A stretch of 21,659 nt of DNA from Geobacter sp. UBA6802 (GTDB taxonomy: Bacteria; Desulfobacterota; Desulfuromonadia; Geobacterales; Pseudopelobacteraceae): the NCBI GenBank assembly GCA_002452325.1, contig DKFG01000279.1, positions 1 through 21,659 of the forward strand. The letters are read 5' to 3'. Made by a program: the position numbers and the translations under genes. Positions 1-6,754 of the stretch are shown here, in pieces (within the stretch, counting starts at the first letter, position 1; every line of letters starts with the position of its first letter). The notes under the pieces were generated by a model. That model saw only the letters and a program-made list of their open reading frames with translations, was not told the DNA's origin and did not search any database.

Positions 1-1117
1 GCTCGGCCAGCGGGCCAACCTTGACGTACCACTGCAGGGAGAGGTACGGCTCCACCACGGTCTTGCAACGGTAGCACCCCCCCACCGACAGACCGTGATC
101 GTCGATCTTCTCCAGCAGCCCTGCAACCTCAAGGTCCTCCACAATCCTGGCGCGGGCCTTGAAACGATCCAATCCTTCGTACTGATGTCCGGCAGCATTG
201 ATAATGCCCGACTCATCAAAGACATTGATCTTGTCCAGACCGTGGCGTGCCCCCACCTCAAAGTCGTTGAAATCATGGGCCGGGGTGATCTTGACCACGC
301 CGGTACCAAACTCGCGGTCAACATACTCATCGGCCACCACCGGAATCTCACGGTTCACCAGCGGCAACAGCACCCTGGCACCCTGCAGATCGGCGTAACG
401 CTCATCTTCCGGATGCACGGCCACCGCAGTATCACCCAGCATGGTCTCGGGACGGGTGGTGGCTACAACAACAAAACGGCCCGGTTGTCCCACCACCGGA
501 TAGCGGATATGCCAGAGATGCCCCTTCTTTTCTTCGTGCTCCACCTCGATATCCGACAGGGCGGTGTGACAGCGGGGACACCAGTTGATCAGGCGATTGT
601 CACGATAGATCAGACCCTCGTTGTACAACCGGACAAAAACGGTACGCACTGCCTTGGAAAGCCCTTCATCCATGGTAAACCGCTCACGCTCCCAGTCACA
701 GGAGGCACCCAGTCGCTTCAACTGTCCGATAATCTGACCGCCCGACTCTCCCTTCCACTGCCAGACCCGCTCAATAAACGCCTCACGCCCCAGATCATGG
801 CGATCTTTGCCTTCTGCAGCCAACTGACGTTCCACCACATTCTGGGTGGCAATACCGGCATGGTCGGTACCGGGCATCCAGAGCACGTTATGACCGTTCA
901 TCCGTTTCCAGCGACAGAGGATATCCTGCAGGGTATTGTTGAGGGCGTGCCCCATATGGAGCGCACCGGTCACATTGGGGGGGGGGATGACAATACTGTA
1001 GGGCTTACGGGGCGAGGTCTCATCTGCATGAAAATACCCCTGTGCCAGCCACTGGTCGTACCATTTTTTTTCCACATCGTGGGGCTCATACCCCTTTGCC
1101 AGCTCTTTACTCGACAT
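1..1117 (-). CDS. valS: Valyl-tRNA synthetase, N-terminal part (cut by window edge)
   Basis: Reading the minus strand from the ATG at 1117 gives an open frame to the window edge, about 372 residues of a class I synthetase that is normally about 880 residues long. It charges tRNA-Val with valine in the cytoplasm. The protein starts MSSKELAKGYEP. It carries the nucleotide-binding HIGH-type signature as PPPNVTGALHMGH around residues 43-55, followed by WMPGTDHAGIATQ. Further on come the editing (CP1) domain signatures ATTRPETMLGDTAVAVHP and GTGVVKITPAHD, all typical of ValRS. The start is supported by AAGGA eight bases upstream and by a good sigma70-type promoter at 1160-1188. The three prolines of the signature are encoded by a 10-C run (plus-strand G run at 977-986). 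The identification is secure; only the C-terminal domains are missing because of the window limit. Confidence 0.97.
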   Translation of the reverse strand, partial: MSSKELAKGYEPHDVEKKWYDQWLAQGYFHADETSPRKPYSIVIPPPNVTGALHMGHALNNTLQDILCRWKRMNGHNVLWMPGTDHAGIATQNVVERQLAAEGKDRHDLGREAFIERVWQWKGESGGQIIGQLKRLGASCDWERERFTMDEGLSKAVRTVFVRLYNEGLIYRDNRLINWCPRCHTALSDIEVEHEEKKGHLWHIRYPVVGQPGRFVVVATTRPETMLGDTAVAVHPEDERYADLQGARVLLPLVNREIPVVADEYVDREFGTGVVKITPAHDFNDFEVGARHGLDKINVFDESGIINAAGHQYEGLDRFKARARIVEDLEVAGLLEKIDDHGLSVGGCYRCKTVVEPYLSLQWYVKVGPLAE

Positions 1118-1159
1118 TGCCGTTTTCCTTGCCTTTACCTGGTTTTTGCTGAATGGTTG

Positions 1160-1188
1160 GTTATACCCTCAGCCGCTGCTACGGTCAA
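1160..1188 (-). promoter_or_regulatory. Predicted sigma70 promoter of valS
   Basis: On the minus strand TTGACC (1183-1188) is followed after 17 bases by TATAAC (1160-1165). Both hexamers are five of six to consensus, and the spacing is ideal. The -10 lies about 43 bases upstream of the valS ATG. Confidence 0.6.
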
Positions 1189-1236
1189 GCCACTGCTGGT
1201 TTTCTTTCGTCAAAGACAGCAATTGAAAATAACAAT

Positions 1237-1264
1237 TTGACAAACCACCAAGCATTGCTATTCT
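1237..1264 (+). promoter_or_regulatory. Predicted sigma70 promoter of the selenopeptide gene
   Basis: A perfect -35 hexamer TTGACA (1237-1242) is followed after 16 bases by TATTCT (1259-1264). Transcription would start near 1271, giving a leader of about 48 nt before the ATG at 1319. The valS promoter fires in the opposite direction about 50 bases away, so this is a compact divergent promoter region. Confidence 0.55.
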
Positions 1265-1273
1265 CGATTTAAG

Positions 1274-1292
1274 TGATGCCATCCTGGCATCA
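1274..1292 (+). other. Hairpin in the 5' leader of the selenopeptide gene
   Basis: TGATGCCA (1274-1281) and TGGCATCA (1285-1292) form a perfect 8-bp stem with a three-base TCC loop. It begins within a few bases of the predicted transcription start, so it would cap the 5' end of the mRNA. It could stabilise the mRNA or be an operator dyad; the sequence alone does not decide. Confidence 0.5.
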
Positions 1293-1318
1293 TAACCTTA
1301 CACAGAGGAGGATACGTC

Positions 1319-1627
1319 ATGGAGAAAGACCGGATGAAATCCCTCCTGGCAGGAATGGGTATTGCCAGCCTAGTTGCAGGTCTGGCCATTACCCCGCTAC
1401 CTGCCCAGGGTGCCAGTGGCTGAGGCGGCAAGGAGGGTGCCGGGAGTACCCCCCAGAAGGAAGCCGGAAAGAGTGGCTGAGGCGGTAAGGCCGACGCCGT
1501 GAGCGCCGACAAAGATGCCAAGAAGGACACGAAAAAGGCAAAAGATAAAAAAGCAGCAGACAAACCTGCCAAAAAGCCGGGAAGCAGTGGCTGAGGCGGA
1601 GCAGCTGGCGCCGGTGGCGCCAAATAG
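1319..1627 (+). CDS. sbtA: SbtA-like selenopeptide RiPP precursor with three in-frame UGA (Sec) codons
   Basis: From ATG 1319 to TAG 1625-1627 the frame encodes 102 residues if UGA at codons 35, 54 and 92 (1421, 1478, 1592) is read as selenocysteine. Each UGA lies in an identical 14-base context (1415-1428, 1472-1485, 1586-1599) encoding SGUGG. A Shine-Dalgarno GAGGAGG lies seven to eight bases before the ATG. Residues 1-34 look like a signal or leader segment: basic N-terminus, hydrophobic residues 9-25, then PLPAQGASG. Residues 57-87 are a Lys/Asp/Ala-rich linker, and the tail is Gly/Ala-rich. SECIS-like hairpins follow the first and third UGA. The next gene, 84 bases downstream, is a radical SAM/SPASM protein of the SbtM type, which in known systems converts Cys or Sec of such motifs to thio- or selenooxazoles. 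Family placement is from memory of the motif and context; the UGA pattern is seen directly. A standard gene caller would miss this gene or call wrong-frame open frames here. Confidence 0.85.
1435..1451 (+). promoter_or_regulatory. Putative bacterial SECIS hairpin for UGA codon 35
   Basis: GGGTGC (1435-1440) pairs with GTACCC (1446-1451), with one G-U pair, closing the five-base loop CGGGA. The first loop G (1442) is 19 nt after the A of the UGA at 1421-1423. This fits the usual bacterial SECIS requirement of a small apical loop with a G about 16-37 nt downstream, recognised by SelB. It is predicted by eye. Confidence 0.55.
1489..1507 (+). promoter_or_regulatory. Weak candidate SECIS hairpin for UGA codon 54
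   Basis: GGC (1489-1491) can pair with GCC (1505-1507), and GC (1496-1497) with GC (1503-1504), around a CGTGA loop, with a four-base bulge on the 5' side. The G at 1499 again falls 19 nt after the A of the UGA at 1478-1480. The helix is poor, so this is the least convincing of the three. Confidence 0.25.
1606..1622 (+). promoter_or_regulatory. Bacterial SECIS-like hairpin for UGA codon 92
   Basis: TGGCGCC (1606-1612) and GGCGCCA (1616-1622) form a perfect 7-bp stem with a GGT loop (1613-1615). The first loop G is 19 nt after the A of the UGA at 1592-1594. A GGU apical loop at this distance resembles the SelB-binding element of E. coli fdhF. It lies inside the coding region just before the TAG stop. 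Confidence 0.65.
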
Positions 1628-1652
1628 ATACTTGTTAACAGTTGCAGATTCA

Positions 1653-1689
1653 AGGCGACAGGTGATACTCACAACCTGTCGCCTTTTTT
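1653..1689 (+). terminator. Rho-independent terminator/attenuator between sbtA and sbtM
   Basis: AGGCGACAGGT (1653-1663) pairs perfectly with ACCTGTCGCCT (1674-1684) around a ten-base loop and is followed by six T residues. It stops 22 bases before the maturase ATG. This would make the precursor transcript more abundant than a read-through transcript for the maturase, the usual stoichiometry for RiPP operons. I see no separate strong promoter for the maturase. Confidence 0.85.
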
Positions 1690-1711
1690 GATCCGTTACG
1701 CGAGGTTCTCA

Positions 1712-3268
1712 ATGTATCCCACCACACGCAAACTGTTGGGCCAGACCACCTGGAGCCGTCTGTTCGGCCAATCACTGCACGACCTCGCCCCGGAATCAGT
1801 GCCGCCGGTGCTTGAACAGGTGGCTGGCCTGACCCACCCGGAATGGCTTCCTGATCTGGCACGCCTTGAGCTGGCCTGCCACCATGCCATGAACGTAGTA
1901 CTGCCAACGTCGAACCAGATACCATCCCTCATGGTCAACCCATCATTGCAGCTTATTTCAGTGCCGTGGCGCAATCTGCTGCCCCTGCTAACCTTTGCTA
2001 AAAAACAGGACATGGAGCGGATTGAGCCAGGCGAAGAGCTGATACTGATCTGGTCTGATCCGACACAGCGCAACCTGCGGTTTGAGACCGCACTGGCTGA
2101 TCACCTGCTGGCCCTGAAGCTGGTAACCGAGCAGATCAGCCCGGAAGAAGCTGCCCGACAGGCCGGCAAGTCAGTGGCCCTGTTTGATGCCGTATTGTGG
2201 GATGCGGTCCGCAAAGGGATTCTACTGGCTCCTGAATCCCGACTGCGGCGCAGCAGCTCCTTTACGACACTGCAGCCTGATCAACCGCTTGCTGCAGCCG
2301 AGGTATTCACCCTGCAATGGCACCTGACCCAATCATGCGATTTACACTGCAAACACTGCTACGACCGCAGTCAGCGTCAATCCTTTCCGTTTGAGCGTGC
2401 CCTTTCATTGATGCAGGAGCTGCGTGATTTCTGCTGGAGCCGGTATGTGCTGCCCCAGGTCTCCTTCAGCGGCGGCAACCCGCTGCTGTATCCCCGCTTC
2501 TTTGAGATCTACCAGGCTGCCGCTGATCATGGACTGATGACCGCGATCCTGGGCAACGCAGCCGAGCGCAGCCAGATTGAACAAATTATGGCGATTCAGC
2601 GGCCGGTCTATTACCAGGTAAGCCTGGAAGGACTTGAAGAGCAGAATGACCTGATCAGAGGGGAAGGGAACTTCAGGCGTACCATTGCCTTTCTGCAGAT
2701 GCTGACCGATATGGGGGTGCCCAACATGGTCATGCTGACCCTGACCAGGGCAAACCTTGATCAGGTCATACCACTGGCAAAGGTACTGGAAGGGATCACC
2801 GGCGGTCTGACCTTTAACCGCCTGGCGCTGTTTGGTGAGGGGGCACAGCTTGCCTTACCAACCAAAGAAGAGTATCGCACGTTTCTTGAGCAGTATCTGG
2901 CAGCCCTTCCCACCCATCCGGTACTGGCCTTAAAAGACAGTCTGCTCAACATCCTGCTTGAAGAGAAAGATAAAGAACTTTTTGGTGGTTGTGCCGGGTT
3001 TGGCTGCGGCGCTGCCTTCAACTTTCTGGCAATCCTGTCCGATGGTGAGGTACATGCCTGCCGCAAGCTCCCCTCCCCCGTTGGCAACATCCTTACCCAG
3101 AGCCTTGAAGAGGTCTACAGCTCTGAAACCGCCGCCCGCTACAGAGAGGGCTCAACCGCCTGCACCAGCTGCTCACTGAAACCGGTCTGTGGCGGCTGTC
3201 TGGCTGTCAGCGCCAGCTTTGGCCTTGATCCCTTAACCAGCAAAGACCCCTACTGCTTCAGAACGTAA
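1712..3268 (+). CDS. sbtM: Radical SAM/SPASM RiPP maturase, SbtM (selenobiotic) type
   Basis: This 518-aa protein is a radical SAM enzyme that probably modifies the upstream selenopeptide in the cytoplasm. The [4Fe-4S]-SAM motif is Cys209-x3-Cys213-x2-Cys216 (QSCDLHCKHCYD). It is followed by the glycine-rich SFSGGNPLLYP SAM-binding segment. The C-terminus is a SPASM-type auxiliary cluster domain: GCAGFGCG, HACRKLPSPVGNI, then CTSCSLKPVCGGCLA and a final Cys in DPYCFRT. About 200 residues precede the SAM barrel; residues near 135-190 are helical and could serve in peptide recognition, but I cannot assign a domain. An upstream TTG start in frame at 1688 falls inside the terminator T-run, so I chose ATG 1712, which has GAGG six bases upstream. 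Assignment to the SbtM family rests on overall architecture and on the neighbouring SGUGG peptide. The 3' end overlaps the convergent lhgO by 19 bases. No exporter or peptidase gene is adjacent. Confidence 0.85.
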   Translation: MYPTTRKLLGQTTWSRLFGQSLHDLAPESVPPVLEQVAGLTHPEWLPDLARLELACHHAMNVVLPTSNQIPSLMVNPSLQLISVPWRNLLPLLTFAKKQDMERIEPGEELILIWSDPTQRNLRFETALADHLLALKLVTEQISPEEAARQAGKSVALFDAVLWDAVRKGILLAPESRLRRSSSFTTLQPDQPLAAAEVFTLQWHLTQSCDLHCKHCYDRSQRQSFPFERALSLMQELRDFCWSRYVLPQVSFSGGNPLLYPRFFEIYQAAADHGLMTAILGNAAERSQIEQIMAIQRPVYYQVSLEGLEEQNDLIRGEGNFRRTIAFLQMLTDMGVPNMVMLTLTRANLDQVIPLAKVLEGITGGLTFNRLALFGEGAQLALPTKEEYRTFLEQYLAALPTHPVLALKDSLLNILLEEKDKELFGGCAGFGCGAAFNFLAILSDGEVHACRKLPSPVGNILTQSLEEVYSSETAARYREGSTACTSCSLKPVCGGCLAVSASFGLDPLTSKDPYCFRT

Positions 3269-4461
3269 GTATCCACCACCCAGGCAGCAAAGGGAAAACT
3301 ACAGGTAAAGGCCGGAGAAACGGCATTCAGCACATGGACCGAACGACCATCGCCCTCCACCACAAAATCCTGAACCAGCTCTTTGGTGGTGGTATTTAAC
3401 AGCTGGGCTCTAATGCCCGGCTTGCTCCACTGGTTAAAGCCGCTGGTATCAATCTGCTTGACCATTTTGGTAGCCAGACCGGTAAAGTAACTGCGGTCAT
3501 ACTTCTTTAACTCAGACAGCGCCAGAGAGCGGAAACCAAAGTTATCCCCCAGAAACAGGCGCGCTTCCCAGCCGATAATCTCCATCAGTTCACCCATGCT
3601 GAAGTGCTCCAGGCCGGCATAATTCCGGCGCCAGAAGGCCGGGATGGCGGTTGGTCCGATCTTGATGGCGCCATCCACGGTAACCGTATAATGCACCCCT
3701 AAAAACGGGTTCTTCAGATTGGGCACCGGATAGATGTTGGTACAGACCGGTTTGTCAGGGCCGGTGTACTTCAGGTAGATCCCCTTGAACGGGATGATGG
3801 TGTAGTTGCGGGAAAACCCGAAATCACGGGCAATCCGGTCTGCATACAGCCCTGCAGCATTGATGATCAGGCCCGACTCTATGGTTACCCCTGCGGCAGT
3901 AACCACCGCACTCTGCCCCTGTCTCCCTACATACCCCTGACCAAACAGAAAACGAACACCGGCCTTCTCAAGATCTGCCCGCAGGGCATGGCAGACCTGC
4001 GCCGGATCAACCGTGGCGGTACTGGGTGAATACAGTGCTATTCCGGTGGTGCGGGCATTGGGGTCAATCTCGGCCAGCTCCTGCTCATCAATAATCCGCA
4101 CCTCCACGCCATTGCGTTCACCACGTCGCTGCAGTTCCCGCACCCCTTCAATCTCGCTCTCATCAGACGCCACCACCACCTTGTGGCACTCATTGATCGC
4201 CAGGCCCCGCTGCTTGACATACTCCTTCAGCATCCGGTTGCCGTCACGGGTAAAACGGGCCTTCAGAGAATCAGCCGTATAGTAGAACCCGGCATGCAGC
4301 ACCCCGCTGTTGCGACCACTGCCGTGATAGGCCACATCCGCTTCTTTCTCAATCACCAGGATAGCTGCTGCGGGAAAGCGGGCCTTCAGCTCACGGGCCA
4401 GGGCCAGACCGATGATACCGGCCCCGATGATCAGATAGTCGCAGCGCAACTGGCCGCTCAC
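3250..4461 (-). CDS. lhgO: L-2-hydroxyglutarate oxidase/dehydrogenase (FAD-dependent)
   Basis: The 403-aa protein is a FAD-dependent oxidoreductase of the DAO superfamily that oxidises L-2-hydroxyglutarate to 2-oxoglutarate, usually passing electrons to the quinone pool at the membrane. The N-terminal dinucleotide-binding motif is DYLIIGAGIIGLALA (residues 8-22). It is followed by VIEKE and HGSGRNSGVLHAGFYY, which is characteristic of the LhgO/L2HGDH family. Later segments NAAGLYADRIA and the C-terminal NAVSPAFTCSFPFA also fit, and the length is typical (about 400). Its ATG overlaps the stop of the upstream trpG/pabA gene as ATGA, so the two are translationally coupled. A related glycerol-3-phosphate or other DAO enzyme is the main alternative. 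Confidence 0.88.
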   Translation of the reverse strand: MSGQLRCDYLIIGAGIIGLALARELKARFPAAAILVIEKEADVAYHGSGRNSGVLHAGFYYTADSLKARFTRDGNRMLKEYVKQRGLAINECHKVVVASDESEIEGVRELQRRGERNGVEVRIIDEQELAEIDPNARTTGIALYSPSTATVDPAQVCHALRADLEKAGVRFLFGQGYVGRQGQSAVVTAAGVTIESGLIINAAGLYADRIARDFGFSRNYTIIPFKGIYLKYTGPDKPVCTNIYPVPNLKNPFLGVHYTVTVDGAIKIGPTAIPAFWRRNYAGLEHFSMGELMEIIGWEARLFLGDNFGFRSLALSELKKYDRSYFTGLATKMVKQIDTSGFNQWSKPGIRAQLLNTTTKELVQDFVVEGDGRSVHVLNAVSPAFTCSFPFAAWVVDTYVLKQ

Positions 4462-5045
4462 AGCTGCACCGGGTGCTGACGGGAAAGCTTGATAAAGTTA
4501 TCCAGCAGCGCCATACCGCCCTCGGTCAGGATTGATTCCGGGTGAAACTGCACCCCCCAGACCGGCAGCTGACGGTGACGCAGTCCCATGATCTCGCCGT
4601 TGTCCACCCAGGCGGTCACCTCAAGGCAATCCGGCAGGCTATCCCGCTCAACCACCAGGGAGTGATAACGGGTGGCGTTAAACGGATTGGGCAGACCTGT
4701 AAACAGTTCACGGTCGTCATGGTGGATCGGCGAGGTTTTACCATGCATCAGCGACACACTGCGTACTACCTTACCGCCAAAGGCAGCGCCAATGGACTGA
4801 TGCCCCAGACAGACCCCCAAGAGCGGGATTTTTCCGGCATACTCCTTAATGGCAGCCACCGAGATACCAGCCTCCTCCGGTGAACAGGGACCGGGTGAGA
4901 CCACGATCCGGTCAGGCCGCAAACCGGCTATATCCGCTACAGAAATCTCGTCATTGCGCACCACCTTCACATCCTCGCCCAGCTGCGCCAGATACTGGAC
5001 AATATTGAAGGTAAACGAGTCATAGTTATCGATCATGAGCAGCAT
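4458..5045 (-). CDS. trpG: Anthranilate/aminodeoxychorismate synthase glutamine amidotransferase subunit
   Basis: A 195-aa class I glutamine amidotransferase. It hydrolyses glutamine and channels ammonia to the chorismate-using partner (TrpE or PabB) in tryptophan or folate synthesis. It begins MLLMIDNYDSFTFNIVQYL. The oxyanion segment VSPGPCSPEEAG is followed by the nucleophile elbow LLGVCLGHQSIG (Cys79), and the His-Glu pair lies in GVQFHPESILTEGG (His167, Glu169). Sequence alone does not separate TrpG from PabA, and many bacteria use one protein for both. No trpE or pabB is in the window. AAGGTG precedes the ATG. It forms an ATGA-coupled pair with lhgO. Confidence 0.93.
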   Translation of the reverse strand: MLLMIDNYDSFTFNIVQYLAQLGEDVKVVRNDEISVADIAGLRPDRIVVSPGPCSPEEAGISVAAIKEYAGKIPLLGVCLGHQSIGAAFGGKVVRSVSLMHGKTSPIHHDDRELFTGLPNPFNATRYHSLVVERDSLPDCLEVTAWVDNGEIMGLRHRQLPVWGVQFHPESILTEGGMALLDNFIKLSRQHPVQL

Positions 5046-5090
5046 AAGACACCTTGTTCTCTTGTATTTAATGTACGGTTATCAACAGGT

Positions 5091-5225
5091 TCAGAGATCT
5101 TTTAACAGCTCCACTTTTTTCTGTAACACAAATCCGGCTCGTTGGGCAATCGGCATGGCAGTTAGCCGGGCTGCATCCAGCCCCAGTTGCAACCTGCTCA
5201 TGGTGTCGGGAAGCAGTTCGTTCAT
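5091..5225 (-). CDS. Small hypothetical ORF (44 aa), possibly part of a decayed gene
   Basis: MNELLPDTMSRLQLGLDAAR starts a 44-residue reading frame ending in KKVELLKDL. Its ATG overlaps the stop of the next upstream small frame as ATGA. The composition is protein-like (amphipathic helices, charged C-terminus), but I recognise no family. It may be an independent small gene coupled to its neighbour, or the C-terminus of a formerly longer protein now out of frame. It lies 45 bases upstream of trpG in the same direction. Confidence 0.4.
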   Translation of the reverse strand: MNELLPDTMSRLQLGLDAARLTAMPIAQRAGFVLQKKVELLKDL

Positions 5226-5437
5226 GCAGGAGTCCAGACGGTCTTCAGCATGTTTTGGAACAGATCATCAAGAAGATCAACATCGACCTCTGTGCGGGGC
5301 ATGGACTCTACATAATCGGAATACCAGGCTATCCGTTTCTCAAGAAAATGGTTCAACAGCTCTATCCTCGGCTCCTTGTCAAGCTCATCACCGGCCATCT
5401 TGCGGGTCAGCAGTCCGTCAATTCCACGGGGGATTGG
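5222..5437 (-). pseudogene. Gene fragment upstream of trpG, island boundary
   Basis: The frame from ATG 5398 to TGA 5222-5224 encodes 58 residues with coding-like composition (ELDKEPRIELLNHFLEKRIA). In the same frame the reading continues upstream through IPRGIDGLLTRK to a TGA at 5438-5440. Beyond that stop it remains open as LTEFGTQCVPNYLAE. This suggests a longer protein broken by a nonsense change, or an intergenic stretch read by chance. The downstream 44-aa frame overlaps the end by ATGA. Position between the core trpG-lhgO pair and the accessory island fits a gene damaged by island insertion. I do not recognise the family. Confidence 0.35.
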
Positions 5438-5531
5438 TCATTCCGCCAGATAATTCGGTACGCACTGAGTTCCAAATTCGGTAAGTCTGCCAAATCCCCA
5501 AAACACGCACCCGCCTTCATTTTTTGCTATA

Positions 5532-6557
5532 TTATTTTTCCAGCAACTGTTTGACCTGTTTATCAAAATCAGATTCAAACAACCGGTCCTGTACGATCCG
5601 GTATTTTTCAAACTCGCTTTCTGCAAATGCTTTGGCAATTTCCTGGGTAACTTTTCCTGGGTTGTCCAGTATTTCCCGTTCGTTAAATTGCAAAAAAGCA
5701 TTCAACTTACCTGCCCAATCCTCCATAGTCATCGGAATACCCCGCTCGGCCTGATCTTCGGCGTAGTCGAGATACATGGTAACAAAGCGATCCAGCGATT
5801 TCAGTTCTTTTTCAGTCAGGTAGTTTTTGGCTACTACAACATCGGTTTTGATGATCTTTCCATTCGGCGCATTCTTCCAGGTAGTAAGTCCCATCCGATC
5901 TTTTTTATGGTCAGCACGCTCCACGATAAGCTCTGCTGCTGTCTGACCGTGAATCGCATAATGCAGCTTGTTTTGCACAGTGGCAAAAAAGGTTCTGGTG
6001 GTTTCAGCATCGGCACGGTAGTCCATTGCCGTAGCGTAGATGTCGGTAATTTTTTGATAAAACTTCCGCTCACTGGCTCGTATCTCGCGGATTTCTGCTA
6101 AAAGCGTATCAAAATATTCCTTGCTGAAGAATGCACCGTTTTTGAGACGTTCCTTGTCCAGCAGATAGCCCCGGATGGCAAAATCACGCAGCACGCCCGT
6201 GGCCCACTGGCGGAACTGGGTTGCCCGTGCCGAATTGACGCGATACCCGACTGAAATAATGGCATCAAGGTTGTAGCAGTCTACATTCCGGGCAACCTCT
6301 CGATTTCCCTCTTTTTGAACTATTCGGAAATTCCGAACAGTTGCCTCCTGGGTGAGTTCCCCCTGCTGATATATGTTGGCCAGGTGTTCGCTAACCGTTG
6401 GTACAGAGACTTCAAACAAAACGGCAATCAATTTTTGCGTCAGCCAGACAGTCTCATTCTCAACACGTACTTCAATGCTGTTTTCACCGGCCTGTTTTGA
6501 AAAAATCAGGAATTCGGCAGTGCTGTTTCTGATCTGGAGTTTTCGTTCTTTGCTCAT
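5532..6557 (-). CDS. rhuM: RhuM-family protein
   Basis: The 341-aa protein matches the RhuM ('virulence protein') family by its N-terminal signature VWLTQKLIAVLFEVSVPTVSEHL, a helix-turn-helix-like segment. It also has VDCYNLDAIISVGYRVNSAR followed by QFRQWAT and a long helical C-terminal half. RhuM genes are common in pathogenicity and defence islands; the molecular function is not established. ATG 6557 is preceded by GGAGGGG and overlaps the stop of the YhcG remnant as ATGA. A start seven codons earlier is possible but lacks a better ribosome site. It is the last gene of the coupled chain begun by the type IIG enzyme. No terminator is evident downstream. Confidence 0.88.
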   Translation of the reverse strand: MSKERKLQIRNSTAEFLIFSKQAGENSIEVRVENETVWLTQKLIAVLFEVSVPTVSEHLANIYQQGELTQEATVRNFRIVQKEGNREVARNVDCYNLDAIISVGYRVNSARATQFRQWATGVLRDFAIRGYLLDKERLKNGAFFSKEYFDTLLAEIREIRASERKFYQKITDIYATAMDYRADAETTRTFFATVQNKLHYAIHGQTAAELIVERADHKKDRMGLTTWKNAPNGKIIKTDVVVAKNYLTEKELKSLDRFVTMYLDYAEDQAERGIPMTMEDWAGKLNAFLQFNEREILDNPGKVTQEIAKAFAESEFEKYRIVQDRLFESDFDKQVKQLLEK

Positions 6558-6754
6558 ACCGTCCCCTCCAACACACATACCCCGCCTTTATCTTCCACAA
6601 TCTCGCGGCCAATCTCCCAGTAGGCCCGCACCATTTCTGTGTCAACAACGGTACGTACACGATTGCGGGCAGTTTCGATGATGGAAGAGATACGATCGCT
6701 TAATCCAGCGGTATCAGGTTGGGTATCGGTGGTCATGGTTTTATTCGTGTTCAT
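6554..6754 (-). pseudogene. Truncated YhcG/DUF1016 N-terminal remnant (66 aa)
   Basis: The 66-aa frame contains ISSIIETARNRVRTVVDTEM followed by VRAYWEIGREIVE, the recognisable start of the DUF1016/YhcG N-terminal domain. A complete protein is around 340-380 residues with a PD-(D/E)xK nuclease domain at the C-terminus. Here the homology stops at REIVEDKGG and the frame closes 11 codons later, so most of the protein is gone. It retains a good Shine-Dalgarno (GGAGGG) and ATGA overlaps with genes on both sides. It may therefore still be translated and simply couple RhuM translation to the upstream enzyme. A deletion that fused the yhcG start to the rhuM leader explains the structure. Confidence 0.75.

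Noticed and set aside
95..1240. Long open frame on the plus strand opposite valS
   Set aside because: The minus strand encodes unmistakable valyl-tRNA synthetase over the same bases; the plus frame has no family features.
1258..1925. Several open frames on both strands across the selenopeptide gene
   Set aside because: They are explained by the repetitive, GC-rich precursor gene read in wrong frames; the true frame contains UGA codons and has the ribosome site and SECIS-like hairpins.
5438..5440. In-frame TGA upstream of trpG as another selenocysteine codon
   Set aside because: There is no SGUGG-like context, no SECIS-like hairpin noticed after it and no recognised selenoprotein; a nonsense change in a decayed gene is simpler.
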